A DNA stretch of 64,000 bases from Bilamarchaeum sp040758595. GTDB lineage: Archaea; Micrarchaeota; Micrarchaeia; Anstonellales; Bilamarchaeaceae. The stretch covers positions 1 through 64,000 of the forward strand of contig JBFLVJ010000008.1 in the NCBI GenBank assembly GCA_040758595.1, given 5' to 3'. The translations under genes were made by a program, and so were the position numbers. This document shows, piece by piece, positions 31,826-39,348 of the stretch; position 1 is the first letter of the stretch, and every line of letters begins with the position of its first letter. The notes under the pieces are model-generated. The model had not been told where the DNA came from, made no database searches, and worked only from the letters and a program-made list of their open reading frames with translations.

Positions 31826-32535
31826 AGCTGGCTCTTGATAAGAAGCAGGGGAACCGGATCGAGTGGATCGCCGAAGGCGTCGGCACGTCTTTCGCCAATC
31901 TTGTGCGCAGGTACGCGCTATCCCGCATCCCTGTGCTGGCGATCGACCACGTGACGTTCTACGACAACAACACCGCCTTCTGGGATGAATACATCGCCCA
32001 CAGGCTGGGTCTGCTGCCGATAACGACACCGAACAGCCTGCCGCACACCACCGAGATAATCTTCTCGCTCGATGCCGAAGGGCCCAAGATGGCCTACGCA
32101 TCCGACATGGCCAGCTCTGACAAGGAGATAACTGTGGCGAAGGACAAGATACCTATCGTAACACTGGGCCCCAACCAGCACCTGAGGTTCGAGGCCAAGG
32201 CAGTCCTCGGGACCGCCCTAAGCCACTCGAAATTCCAGGCCGGGATCCTGAGCTATGGCGAGGAGGGCAAGGGCCTGAGATTCATGGTCGAGAGCTTCTT
32301 CCAGATGGAACCCGCCGACGTGGTGGACCGCGCCTGCGAGGCGGTCGAGACCGATATCGAGTTCATAGAGGCCGTGCTTCTGGGCAAGGAGCCTCCGAAA
32401 AAGAAAGAGGCGAAGGCCGAGAAGCCCAAGAAGGCAGCCGCCAAGAAAGAGGCGAAGCCCAAGAAGGCCGCCACGAAGAAAAAGAAAGAGGCGGCCGAGG
32501 AGAAGGCCGAGGAGAAAGAAGATAAGAAAGAGTAA
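31822..32535 (+). CDS. rpo3: DNA-directed RNA polymerase subunit Rpo3 (D)
   Basis: 237 residues. NRIEWIAEGVGTSFANLVRR, IPVLAIDHVTFYDNNTAFWD, EYIAHRLGLLPITT and the alpha-like C-terminal dimer region match Rpo3, which pairs with Rpo11 as the assembly platform of RNA polymerase. No ferredoxin-like Fe-S insertion with cysteines is seen, so the Fe-S domain of some archaeal D subunits is absent. The last 45 residues are almost only Lys, Glu and Ala. Overlaps uS11 in ATGA. Confidence 0.93.
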   Translation: MKLALDKKQGNRIEWIAEGVGTSFANLVRRYALSRIPVLAIDHVTFYDNNTAFWDEYIAHRLGLLPITTPNSLPHTTEIIFSLDAEGPKMAYASDMASSDKEITVAKDKIPIVTLGPNQHLRFEAKAVLGTALSHSKFQAGILSYGEEGKGLRFMVESFFQMEPADVVDRACEAVETDIEFIEAVLLGKEPPKKKEAKAEKPKKAAAKKEAKPKKAATKKKKEAAEEKAEEKEDKKE

Positions 32536-32545
32536 TCTTCTCACC

Positions 32546-32564
32546 GGGCCGGTGTTTCCGGTCC
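32546..32564 (+). terminator. GC-rich hairpin after rpo3
   Basis: GGGCCGG, loop TGTTT, CCGGTCC, seven pairs with one G-T, 10 bp after the rpo3 stop. It is followed by ACCCGAAAC/GGAAC-type repeat sequence and then tRNA-Leu. It may aid termination or tRNA processing. Confidence 0.45.
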
Positions 32565-32605
32565 GATGACAAAACGCAAAACCCGAAACACGGAACGCTA
32601 CTCCT

Positions 32606-32689
32606 GCAGGGGTGGCAGAGCGGTCAAATGCGCCAGCTTGAGGGGCTGGTGGGTTAGTCCCTTCGAGAGTTCAAATCTCTTCCCCTGCA
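32606..32689 (+). tRNA. tRNA-Leu (anticodon GAG)
   Basis: Acceptor GCAGGGG pairs with CCCCTGC, discriminator A. Anticodon stem CCAGC/GCTGG, loop TTGAGGG with GAG, a long class II variable arm (TGGGTTAGTCCCTTC) and T-arm GAGAG-TTCAAAT-CTCTT. 84 nt, no intron, no encoded CCA. It serves as the attachment site of the downstream island. Confidence 0.94.
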
Positions 32690-32691
32690 CT
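32679..32691 (+). repeat. Putative attL (tRNA-Leu 3' end)
   Basis: CTTCCCCTGCACT, covering the end of the T-arm, the acceptor strand and two bases beyond the tRNA. Identical to 35282-35294. Confidence 0.65.
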
Positions 32692-32700
32692 CTGTTCTGG

Positions 32701-32730
32701 TCTGAGTGCACCTTTCGGGGTGCATTCAGA
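32701..32730. repeat. 12-bp stem-loop after tRNA-Leu
   Basis: TCTGAGTGCACC, loop TTTCGG, GGTGCATTCAGA (one G-T pair). A second inverted repeat, ATCTGG (32763-32768) and CCAGAT (32780-32785), follows. The stretch 32690-32860 otherwise holds no gene I can support. Possible terminator or recombination substrate at the island edge. Confidence 0.55.
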
Positions 32731-32860
32731 TCAGGTCTCAAATCCTATCATTGCGCTTTCTGATCTGGTCTAAGTTTGGCCAGATGGGTTCCGTCCGCCG
32801 ATTTCTCCTCTGAAGGCCAGAGGTTATAAAGAGAGGTTCGGCGCAAATGAAAAGAAAAAA

Positions 32861-33598
32861 CTAGCGCTTGATTGGCTTTGGGGTTTTTCCACCAGGCGTT
32901 TCCTGTTTTGGCACTGGGCGTTTTTCGAAGGCTGGCGCATCGACGCTAAGGCCGTCCTGCTGCGGCGCTTTTGTATGCGAACATTTCAGCCTGACATCTT
33001 CCCCAAGCGAAGCTACCTTATGGGCAAATTCCAGCTTCTGGCCCTCCCGCCTGGGGATATCCTCCGCTATTTTTATGGCCCTGGTCCAGGAAAGATTGAA
33101 TATTTCCCATCCCTTGGCAAATTCGTCCTCGAGCCATTTTCTGGCGACAATCAGAAAGGCTTCCTCGGCGGCATGCTTTACCAGCAGGTTACCAATTACC
33201 GACTTATCCCTGCAAAGATCAGCCAGTATGCGTAATCTATTAGGTATGGGCACGGGCCCACTACCATTCCATCCCGCGCCGAGAATGCCGTGCTTTATGA
33301 TGTACTGCAATCCGATGATGTCTGCCACTTCTCCTGGCAACTCATCTAGCTGTAGGGATGAATGGTTATCTATCGGCTTTGCCGTTATCTTCAGCCCTAT
33401 GCCGCCGCAGGCCATCTCACCGATAGGGAACGCTTCTAGGGATCTCACCAGCGTGCCCAAAACAAATGGGACCTGAAAGTCCTGCATGTAGCTAAGGCGG
33501 GAACGGGCCATACTCAACATATCCCGTATCGGCTTCGCCAGTTCCAGCATTGCCTCTCTTTCATTGTCCTCCGCTTGCGTTTCTGTTTTATCACTCAT
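32861..33598 (-). CDS. Unknown island protein
   Basis: 245 residues from ATG 33598 (GGTGAT upstream). Mostly helical and soluble, with an acidic N-terminus, a short glycine-rich stretch (GEMACGGIGLKITAKP) and a proline/lysine-rich disordered tail (KQETPGGKTPKPIKR). No family recognised. It is divergent from the TrmB-type gene across a perfect 26-bp palindrome, so both are probably under TrmB control. Base composition is more AT-rich than the chromosome around it. Confidence 0.6.
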   Translation of the reverse strand: MSDKTETQAEDNEREAMLELAKPIRDMLSMARSRLSYMQDFQVPFVLGTLVRSLEAFPIGEMACGGIGLKITAKPIDNHSSLQLDELPGEVADIIGLQYIIKHGILGAGWNGSGPVPIPNRLRILADLCRDKSVIGNLLVKHAAEEAFLIVARKWLEDEFAKGWEIFNLSWTRAIKIAEDIPRREGQKLEFAHKVASLGEDVRLKCSHTKAPQQDGLSVDAPAFEKRPVPKQETPGGKTPKPIKR

Positions 33599-33641
33599 TT
33601 TTATCACCAACTATAACAACAGCATAACTGCTATTTAATAA

Positions 33642-33667
33642 ATTATCCTCCAATTTTGGAGGATAAT
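33642..33667. promoter_or_regulatory. 26-bp palindromic operator between divergent genes
   Basis: Arms ATTATCCTCCAA (33642-33653) and TTGGAGGATAAT (33656-33667) with TT between them, a perfect 12-bp inverted repeat. It lies 43 bp from the unknown gene and 37 bp from the TrmB-type gene, the expected position for an autoregulatory operator. Confidence 0.7.
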
Positions 33668-33704
33668 AAAAAGAATTAAATAAACACGTGAATAGTATGA
33701 AAGT

Positions 33705-34430
33705 ATGATTGACACGGAAATACTGGAAGACATTGGCCTTACCAATGCAGAGATAAAGGTCTACCTGGCGTTGTTGGAATTAGGCACATCCACAGCCGGC
33801 CCTATTCTGGAGAAATCAGGATTGCAGAACTCAGTAGTTCATATGACTCTGAACAAGCTAATCGAGAAAGGCCTTGTCTCATTCGTCAAAGAAGGCAAAA
33901 AACACGTCTATCAGGCCACAAATCCAAGGCACATCATAGAATATATCAATGAAAAAAGAGAACGCTTTGAATATCTCTTGCCTCGGCTTCTGGCAGCTCA
34001 GCAGACCGCAAAGAAAAAACCGGAGGTCACGGTTTTCCGAGGTATAAAGGGGATAAAGGAACTGTTGTTCGAGTTATTAGAAGCAGGGGGGAAGGAGCAC
34101 CATACTTTTGGTTCTTCCAAGAAATCGCTGATGCTGGGTGATGCTTGGTGGGTGGCGTACCATAAGAAAAGAGCCCAAAAAGGCATAGTTGCTAGATTGC
34201 TGTTCAACGAATCCTTACAATTCTGGAAAGCAGAGATGAAATACCCCAAATCCGAAGTGAAATATACCAAAGCGGGTTTTGAGCCCCTGACCGAAACAAT
34301 AATCAGAAATGACATGATTGGACTGATAATCTGGACCGATAAACCGATAGGGATTTTGATACACCAGCAGGAAGCTGCAGCCTCTTATGACGAGTTCTTC
34401 CAGATGATGTGGAAAACCGCAGGACAGTAA
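33705..34430 (+). CDS. TrmB-family transcriptional regulator
   Basis: 241 residues. The N-terminal winged helix (DIGLTNAEIKVYLALLELGT, STAGPILEKSGLQNSVVHMT, GLVSFVKEGKKHVYQATNP) is the TrmB domain, followed by a helical linker and a C-terminal effector region beginning VTVFRGIKGIKELLFELLEA. TrmB proteins often sense sugars, but this short C-terminal type (without the sugar-binding extension) may respond to another signal. The palindrome just upstream is the likely binding site. Confidence 0.85.
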   Translation: MIDTEILEDIGLTNAEIKVYLALLELGTSTAGPILEKSGLQNSVVHMTLNKLIEKGLVSFVKEGKKHVYQATNPRHIIEYINEKRERFEYLLPRLLAAQQTAKKKPEVTVFRGIKGIKELLFELLEAGGKEHHTFGSSKKSLMLGDAWWVAYHKKRAQKGIVARLLFNESLQFWKAEMKYPKSEVKYTKAGFEPLTETIIRNDMIGLIIWTDKPIGILIHQQEAAASYDEFFQMMWKTAGQ

Positions 34431-34530
34431 CTCTTCCTTCGAGATTTCGGATTAGCTCTTTTGGTGGAATCCCGATCAGGGGATCCAACAGTGATTTCGA
34501 TAGTTTTATATATCAATTCATACATAATTG

Positions 34531-34544
34531 TTATCAACTGATAA
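34531..34544. promoter_or_regulatory. Palindrome before toxin-antitoxin operon
   Basis: TTATCA-AC-TGATAA, 14 bp, lies 15 bp before the antitoxin ATG and beside a TATA-rich stretch (TTTTATATATC, 34504-34514). It fits an antitoxin operator. Confidence 0.5.
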
Positions 34545-34559
34545 ATAAAAGTGATTATT

Positions 34560-34838
34560 ATGACGCACGGAGTCCAGATTACCAAACTAGAACACTCCCC
34601 TACTCTCAATACTGTGATCATGGTGGAGGGGGCCCTGCAAAAAGCGGAAGGCAGCGTGGTGACAATTGCGGAACTGAAAAGACTGCTCCCAAGGCAAGTC
34701 AACCACAACACCCTAATGACAATACTCGCATACCTTGAGGAAAGCAACAAGATAGTCGTATCGATCAAGGGCATCACGTGGATACACAATCCTAATCCGA
34801 ATCTTAGGAAAGCTATTGCCCGGGGTCTTGAATTATGA
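34560..34838 (+). CDS. Winged-helix antitoxin
   Basis: 92 residues from ATG 34560. ITKLEHSPTLNTVIMVEGAL, TIAELKRLLPRQVNHNTLMT and ILAYLEESNKIVVSIKGITW give a small winged helix; the C-terminal tail (NPNLRKAIARGLEL) could wrap the toxin. It overlaps the downstream ParE/RelE-type gene in ATGA, typical of toxin-antitoxin pairs. Repression of its own operon at the palindrome at 34531-34544 is likely. Confidence 0.72.
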   Translation: MTHGVQITKLEHSPTLNTVIMVEGALQKAEGSVVTIAELKRLLPRQVNHNTLMTILAYLEESNKIVVSIKGITWIHNPNPNLRKAIARGLEL

Positions 34839-35188
34839 AAACAGTCAGGGTGATCTTTTCCCCGGAAGCCGAAGAGGTTTACAAGTATCTGAATGAGCAT
34901 GCTGCGCATTCCAAGCGAGAGCAGACATTTCTCAATGCCGTGAATAAGAAAATCGAGCTGATAAAATCGAATGTCCATTATGGTGATTCGGTCGCGAAAA
35001 AGCTCATACCCTCTGAATACAAAACGAAGTACGGGGTGGACAATCTCTTCAGGGTCGAACTTCCGAACTACTGGCGGATGCTATATACGCTTACAGAAGG
35101 CGAAAGCCAGATTGAAATCATCGCTTTTGTGCTGGATATGATCGATCATAAAGAGTATGACAAGAAATTCGGTTACAAGGGCCGATGA
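34835..35188 (+). CDS. RelE/ParE-superfamily toxin
   Basis: 117 residues. VRVIFSPEAEEVYKYLNEHA at the N-terminus, then YKTKYGVDNLFRVELPNYWR, MLYTLTEGESQIEIIAFVLD and a C-terminal HKEYDKKFGY match the RelE/ParE fold. RelE types cut mRNA in the ribosome, ParE types block gyrase; the sequence alone does not decide. Coupled to the winged-helix protein upstream. AT-rich, on the tRNA-Leu island. Confidence 0.82.
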   Translation: MKTVRVIFSPEAEEVYKYLNEHAAHSKREQTFLNAVNKKIELIKSNVHYGDSVAKKLIPSEYKTKYGVDNLFRVELPNYWRMLYTLTEGESQIEIIAFVLDMIDHKEYDKKFGYKGR

Positions 35189-35281
35189 CGCTCCGACTAG
35201 TTTAGAATCGTCTACGTTGCGATGTCAAATCTTATCCTGCATTGTCAATTCGTTTCAGACCTCAGACCTGCCCAGAGCTTC

Positions 35282-35294
35282 CTTCCCCTGCACT
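35282..35294 (+). repeat. Putative attR of the tRNA-Leu island
   Basis: CTTCCCCTGCACT, identical to the end of tRNA-Leu. The rest of 35189-35367 has no gene I can support; a TATA-like element for the histidine kinase lies near 35336-35343. Confidence 0.6.
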
Positions 35295-35367
35295 TTTCCT
35301 TTCCCTAGAGCGGACTCCCGGAGAATAATATACGTTTTTATTTACTATCCAACACAACAATTCCATC

Positions 35368-36327
35368 ATGACCAGTCAAAAAACTCTCAAGGCAGGCCAA
35401 TCGCCGCACGTGGGTCCAGCCCCGGCCATATGGGGCGCCCACAAGATCGCGCCTGAGGTCCGTCTATCCGACAACCACCACAACGCAGCAAAGATAACCC
35501 ATGACATGAACCACAGCCTCAGCATACCCCTCGTGTTCGCTGACTACCTGGCGACCCGCGGGGAGCCGGAGACGCTAAGGCTCTCGGCCTCAGGGGTCGT
35601 GAAATCTCTCCAGACGGTCCGCAGCATGCTGCTAGCTTTCATGCAAGTCTCATCCGCGACGGAGGGGAATGTATCGGGAATGCTGTCGGGCATGCTCTCT
35701 GACATCCGACCCATGCTCCGCGAATCGCGCACATTCGTCCAATCCACCGCTCTGCGGGACGATCTTCCGCAGGCAGCGGCCCAGATGGCCGCTCTGGCAA
35801 TGCGCCACCTGGACAAAGCCGATGCTCTCTTGGCCCAGATCCAGGAGGATACCTCCTCGCGCCGGAAGAAAGCCCCTGTGGATGTATCATCCCTGCTCCA
35901 GCACGCCATCGACATGGCGGCTAGGTGCACCAAGCTCTCCGGGGACTCTGAGCGTTTCGGCTTCAGCTGCGTGGTCGAGAACAGCCCCTCGCAGGTGCAC
36001 GGCGACCATGCAGCCCTCGAGCGCCTCTTCTCCAACATGATCGCAAACGCCATCCACGCGATGCCGGAAGGCGGAGAGGTGCGGGCGAGCGTCAAGAACC
36101 ACGGTGAGTTTGTGCTTGTGCGCATCACCGATAGCGGCATCGGCATGGACGAGCACACGGCATCCTGCGTATTCCAGCCTTTCTTCACCACCAAAGGAGA
36201 GAATGGCACCGGCCTCGGGCTCTCGATAGCCCGGGACGTCATCGAAGGCCACGGCGGCGAAGTGGCCATAAAGAGCGCGCCCGGGGAGGGTACCACCTTC
36301 AGGATAGCGCTCCCTGCCAAGCGATAG
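35368..36327 (+). CDS. Soluble histidine kinase
   Basis: 319 residues without membrane segments. The H-box is near residue 45 (ITHDMNHSL); an unusual helical middle part of about 100 residues separates it from a full ATPase domain: N-box FSNMIANAIHAMPEGGEV, G1 ITDSGIGMDEHT, F-box FQPFFTTKGENG and G2 GTGLGLSIARDVIEGHGG. A sensor domain is missing, so it must take input from a partner or metabolite. The receivers at 4.0-4.9 kb are candidate partners, though unlinked. The upstream TATA-like box fits a leaderless start. Confidence 0.82.
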   Translation: MTSQKTLKAGQSPHVGPAPAIWGAHKIAPEVRLSDNHHNAAKITHDMNHSLSIPLVFADYLATRGEPETLRLSASGVVKSLQTVRSMLLAFMQVSSATEGNVSGMLSGMLSDIRPMLRESRTFVQSTALRDDLPQAAAQMAALAMRHLDKADALLAQIQEDTSSRRKKAPVDVSSLLQHAIDMAARCTKLSGDSERFGFSCVVENSPSQVHGDHAALERLFSNMIANAIHAMPEGGEVRASVKNHGEFVLVRITDSGIGMDEHTASCVFQPFFTTKGENGTGLGLSIARDVIEGHGGEVAIKSAPGEGTTFRIALPAKR

Positions 36328-36357
36328 CATAAAAACAGCGGCTGCTAATGCTCTCTG

Positions 36358-37167
36358 ATGGACATCTTGGAAGCCCTAGCCCTCGGCATGATCCAGGGCA
36401 TCACAGAATGGTTGCCCATATCGAGTTCGGGCCACCTGGCCCTGGCGCAGCACCTGTTCGGGACAGAAGTGCCGGTGTCATTCGACATCATCCTGCATCT
36501 GGGGACCCTCCTCGCGGTCATCGCCTATTACCGGGAATATTTGATTTCGCTCGTAAAAGGGGTGCTGGCACGGGACGCTAAGTCGCTGCGCCTCGCCTCA
36601 CTCCTAATCATCACCGCCATCCCGACCGCCATCATCGGTCTCATATTCAAGGACTTCTTCGAGAGCATGTTCTCGGACATGCTTAGCGTGGCCATCGCCC
36701 TCGCAGTCACCGGCGTCTTCCTGATATTCGCCGGCGCCAGGACCCGAAAACCGGATTCCGGAACACCAAACCCAAAACCCGGAACAGCAACGCCTGGACC
36801 CGGAACCCGCGATGCCCTTCTGATAGGCCTTGCCCAGGGTTTCGCGGTCGCCCCTGGAATCTCCCGCAGCGGGGCGACGATAGGCACGGCGCTTCTTCTT
36901 GGCATAGAAAGGAACGAGGCGGCGAGATTCTCTTTCCTGGCAGGCATCGCACCCATACTCGGAGCAGCCATCCTGGAAGGCAGGCACGCGCTATCTCTCG
37001 ATATCGGCCTCTTCCCGCTCGCTGCGGGCTTCATCACGGCCGCTATAGTCGGCTATCTGTCAATCGGCCTCCTGCTCAGATTCCTGAAGGAGAGCAGGTT
37101 CCATCTCTTCGGCTATTACTGCCTTCTTCTATCTGCGGCCATAATCATCGTTTTAATAGCGCTATAG
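36358..37167 (+). CDS. uppP: Undecaprenyl-diphosphatase family protein UppP
   Basis: 269 residues, about eight membrane segments. GMIQGITEWLPISSSGHLAL and APGISRSGATIGTALLLGIE are the two conserved catalytic motifs; the enzyme removes a phosphate from polyprenyl diphosphate to recycle the lipid carrier. Between the two halves lies a 25-residue Pro/Gly/Thr insert (KPDSGTPNPKPGTATPGPGT) encoded by ACCCGGAAC-type repeats (36777-36785, 36798-36806). The insert falls in the expected cytoplasmic loop, so activity is probably kept. A TATA-like box near 36327-36336 fits a leaderless start, giving it its own promoter after the kinase gene. Confidence 0.92.
   Translation: MDILEALALGMIQGITEWLPISSSGHLALAQHLFGTEVPVSFDIILHLGTLLAVIAYYREYLISLVKGVLARDAKSLRLASLLIITAIPTAIIGLIFKDFFESMFSDMLSVAIALAVTGVFLIFAGARTRKPDSGTPNPKPGTATPGPGTRDALLIGLAQGFAVAPGISRSGATIGTALLLGIERNEAARFSFLAGIAPILGAAILEGRHALSLDIGLFPLAAGFITAAIVGYLSIGLLLRFLKESRFHLFGYYCLLLSAAIIIVLIAL
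36741..36811. repeat. ACCCGGAAC repeat inserted in-frame in uppP
   Basis: Two exact ACCCGGAAC copies (36777-36785, 36798-36806) plus several near copies (ACCCGAAAACCGG, CCCAAAACCC) encode the Pro/Gly-rich insert of UppP. It resembles the intergenic repeats near the tRNA genes. Confidence 0.65.
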
Positions 37168-37205
37168 CGTGCGATTCCTAGCGATGACCAGTTATCCGGA
37201 ATCCT

Positions 37206-38090
37206 TCAAACGAACAGCTCCTTGAGCGCGATGATTTCGTCCACGGATCCAGCCCGGAACGCCCTGTCCCTTATCTTGGAGGCGTTCCTGACCCCCGCGA
37301 GCATGTTCACCGCTTTAATCCTGGAGTTCTTCAGCGCATCGCAACCGTGCTTCTCGCAAAGGGCGATGTACTCTTCCAGCATGGCGAACCGCTCCTTCGG
37401 CCCGGCCTCTTTCCCTGAGAACACCATCGGATTCGACATCGCCGCCCGCCCTATCATATATGAGTCGCAATACCCTTCACGCACCATCCCGTGTCCCTGT
37501 TCCGAAGATGCGATATCGCCGTTACCGATTATCGGTATCCCGAGCGCCTCTTTCATCGCCTTTATGGTTTCCCAGTCCGCCTTCCCCGAATACCCCTGCC
37601 TCACCGTCCGCCCATGGACTATCAGGAAATCCGCGCCCGCGCCCTCTAGCCTCTTGCAGAGAGCGACCGTCTTCTCCCGCTCCTCGTAAACCCGCATCTT
37701 CACGGACACCGGCAAATCAGCCTTCCGCATCTTGGCGACTATCTCAGCTATCCTCTGCGGAGAAGATAGCAGGGCGCTACCGCCTCCGCATCCCATGGTC
37801 CTCACCGACGGGCATCCGCAGTTGATGTTCAGCCAAGAGACATGCGGGAACGCATCAGCTATCCGCTTCGCAGCCGTACTCATCCATTCCGGCTCTGCTC
37901 CGACCAGCTGCACCCCAACATCCTTCTCATCAGGGTGCGCATCGACAAGAGACACTTTCGACGCATCGTTCGCTATGGCAGCTGCGCTGACGAGGGGCAC
38001 ACAGACCGCTCCGGCTCCGTGCCTCTGGCAGAGCAGCCTGAAGGGCAGGTCGGTATAGTCGTAAATCGGGGCCAGGAAATCCTTGAACAT
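37206..38090 (-). CDS. tRNA-dihydrouridine synthase (Dus)
   Basis: 294 residues of the FMN-dependent TIM-barrel Dus family. LAPIYDYTDLPFRLLCQRHG at the start, GVQLVGAEPEWMSTAAKRI, WLNINCGCPSVRTMGCGGGS with the GCP catalytic cysteine, LPVSVKMRVYEEREKT and VHGRTVRQGYSGKADWETI, and IIGNGDI for phosphate binding. It reduces uridines in tRNA D-loops. The rightmost start at 38090 gives the usual length. It is convergent with uppP. Confidence 0.9.
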   Translation of the reverse strand: MFKDFLAPIYDYTDLPFRLLCQRHGAGAVCVPLVSAAAIANDASKVSLVDAHPDEKDVGVQLVGAEPEWMSTAAKRIADAFPHVSWLNINCGCPSVRTMGCGGGSALLSSPQRIAEIVAKMRKADLPVSVKMRVYEEREKTVALCKRLEGAGADFLIVHGRTVRQGYSGKADWETIKAMKEALGIPIIGNGDIASSEQGHGMVREGYCDSYMIGRAAMSNPMVFSGKEAGPKERFAMLEEYIALCEKHGCDALKNSRIKAVNMLAGVRNASKIRDRAFRAGSVDEIIALKELFV

Positions 38091-38154
38091 CCGCTATCTC
38101 TCTGCCCAGAAGTGTTTTTGAAGGAATAGAAAAAGGTGAAAAAAGATGGGGTGG

Positions 38155-38349
38155 TCAGCCTGCCATCTTATGGGCTAGCGGTGCATGCATGGCGAAAGGA
38201 GGTCTCTTTGTATAGACCCACAGTTCCCGGTAGTCGATCTCCCTGAAGACTGGCCCCACTGAGATTATCTCCAGGCTCACCGGACATCTTCCCTTTCCTT
38301 CCATATCCACCATCCCACAATGGTTTCCGCAAGCAGCGGAACCGACCAT
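38155..38349 (-). CDS. Small cysteine-containing protein, 64 residues
   Basis: From ATG 38349: VGSAACGNHCGMVDMEGKGR, CPVSLEIISVGPVF and YRELWVYTKRPPFAMHAPLA. Two cysteines plus a third and several His could bind zinc. GGTGG lies directly before the start and a TATA box, AACATATAAATAG, about 40 bp upstream. It is in a 470-bp gap between dus and the hydrolase; no family recognised. Confidence 0.5.
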   Translation of the reverse strand: MVGSAACGNHCGMVDMEGKGRCPVSLEIISVGPVFREIDYRELWVYTKRPPFAMHAPLAHKMAG

Positions 38350-38561
38350 CCACCCATCCCTGTCTGATATATGGATGAGGAACTATTTATATGTTTTCTC
38401 AAATCTCCTGTTGAAATTTACTTGAAATCGTTTAATCTCAGTTTATTTACCCTGCCATTAGATAAAAATCGGTGAAATGTCATAAAATACGCTCGAATTA
38501 CCACTACCGCATCCCACCGTCGTGAAGACAGCATTATAATCCCCCACTGGGTATCCCTGCC

Positions 38562-39317
38562 ATGGGCGAGGAAATCACTTTCGAGGGCCCGGACGGAGAG
38601 CCCCTGTCGGGATATATCGAGGAGCCGGCCGAGCCCACCGGCAAAGGCGTTGTGCTTTTGCACTGCTTCCTCTGCACGAAGCACCATCGCATCATGCGCA
38701 ACCTGGCATCATCTCTGACGCAGCACGGCTTCACCACTCTCCGCTTCGATTTCGCTGGCAACGGCAAGAGCGGAGGGAAACTCGAGGAGACCACCTACAC
38801 GAGGATGATCGGGGAGGTGAAGGAAGCGGTATCATTCCTCGAGAAGCGCGGCATAAAACACATCGGCGTCGCAGGCCACAGCCTCGGGGCGATGATAGGG
38901 CTGCTCTCGGCCTACGAGGATCCGCGCATCCGCGCCGTCGCGTTCATCGCAGGCAGCTCCCAGGCGGCGAGGGTGAAGCAAGTCTTTCCGCCAGAGGTCC
39001 TCGAGAAGGCCGAGCGGGAGGGTTCTGCGCACGCATCCGCTTTCGGCAGGGATATCATAATCAAGCGCGAGTTCCTGCGGGACATCGACCGCTATGATGT
39101 CCGCAAGAGCGCATCAGGCCTGGGCAAGCCGCTATTCATAATCCACGGCACCGCAGACGAGGTCATCGACCATTCGCACGCGAAGCAGCTGATGCTCTGG
39201 GCCGGTGGCGACAAGACCCTTCTTCAGATAGATGGCGCCGACCACCTACTCAAAGACGATGGCCACCTGTCGCAGGCGATGGATGGGGCGTGTTCCTGGT
39301 TCTCGAAAGTGCTATGA
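38562..39317 (+). CDS. Alpha/beta hydrolase
   Basis: 251 residues. GVVLLHCFLCTKHHRIM forms the oxyanion region, FDFAGNGKSGG follows, the nucleophile elbow is VAGHSLGAMIGLLSA (Ser about 108), and the C-terminal HGTADEVIDH and DGADHLLK supply Asp and His of the triad. This is the DUF-type esterase/lipase group that acts on small esters or acyl groups; the substrate is unknown. The palindromic TTATAA at 38534-38539 lies 25.5 bp before the ATG, so the mRNA is leaderless. Confidence 0.85.
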   Translation: MGEEITFEGPDGEPLSGYIEEPAEPTGKGVVLLHCFLCTKHHRIMRNLASSLTQHGFTTLRFDFAGNGKSGGKLEETTYTRMIGEVKEAVSFLEKRGIKHIGVAGHSLGAMIGLLSAYEDPRIRAVAFIAGSSQAARVKQVFPPEVLEKAEREGSAHASAFGRDIIIKREFLRDIDRYDVRKSASGLGKPLFIIHGTADEVIDHSHAKQLMLWAGGDKTLLQIDGADHLLKDDGHLSQAMDGACSWFSKVL

Positions 39318-39348
39318 TTAAAACAACGCCCGCCCATCTGTCATATCT

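Larger units (their letters stand above)
32679..35294. mobile_element. tRNA-Leu-associated genomic island
   Basis: A 2.6-kb segment bounded by identical 13-bp repeats, CTTCCCCTGCACT, at the tRNA-Leu 3' end (32679-32691) and at 35282-35294. The inside is visibly more AT-rich than the neighbours and holds an unknown gene, a TrmB-type regulator, and a toxin-antitoxin pair. No integrase is present, so it is probably a degenerate or mobilised-in-trans element. The repeat-at-tRNA-end pattern is the classic outcome of site-specific integration. Confidence 0.65.

Noticed and set aside
32690..32860. Riboswitch or small RNA after tRNA-Leu
   Set aside because: Two hairpins exist, but they match no known riboswitch class and no promoter is evident. 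A terminator or island-edge structure is simpler.
32679..35294. Complete integrated virus or plasmid
   Set aside because: No integrase, replication or capsid gene is present in the 2.6 kb, so only an island or remnant is claimed.
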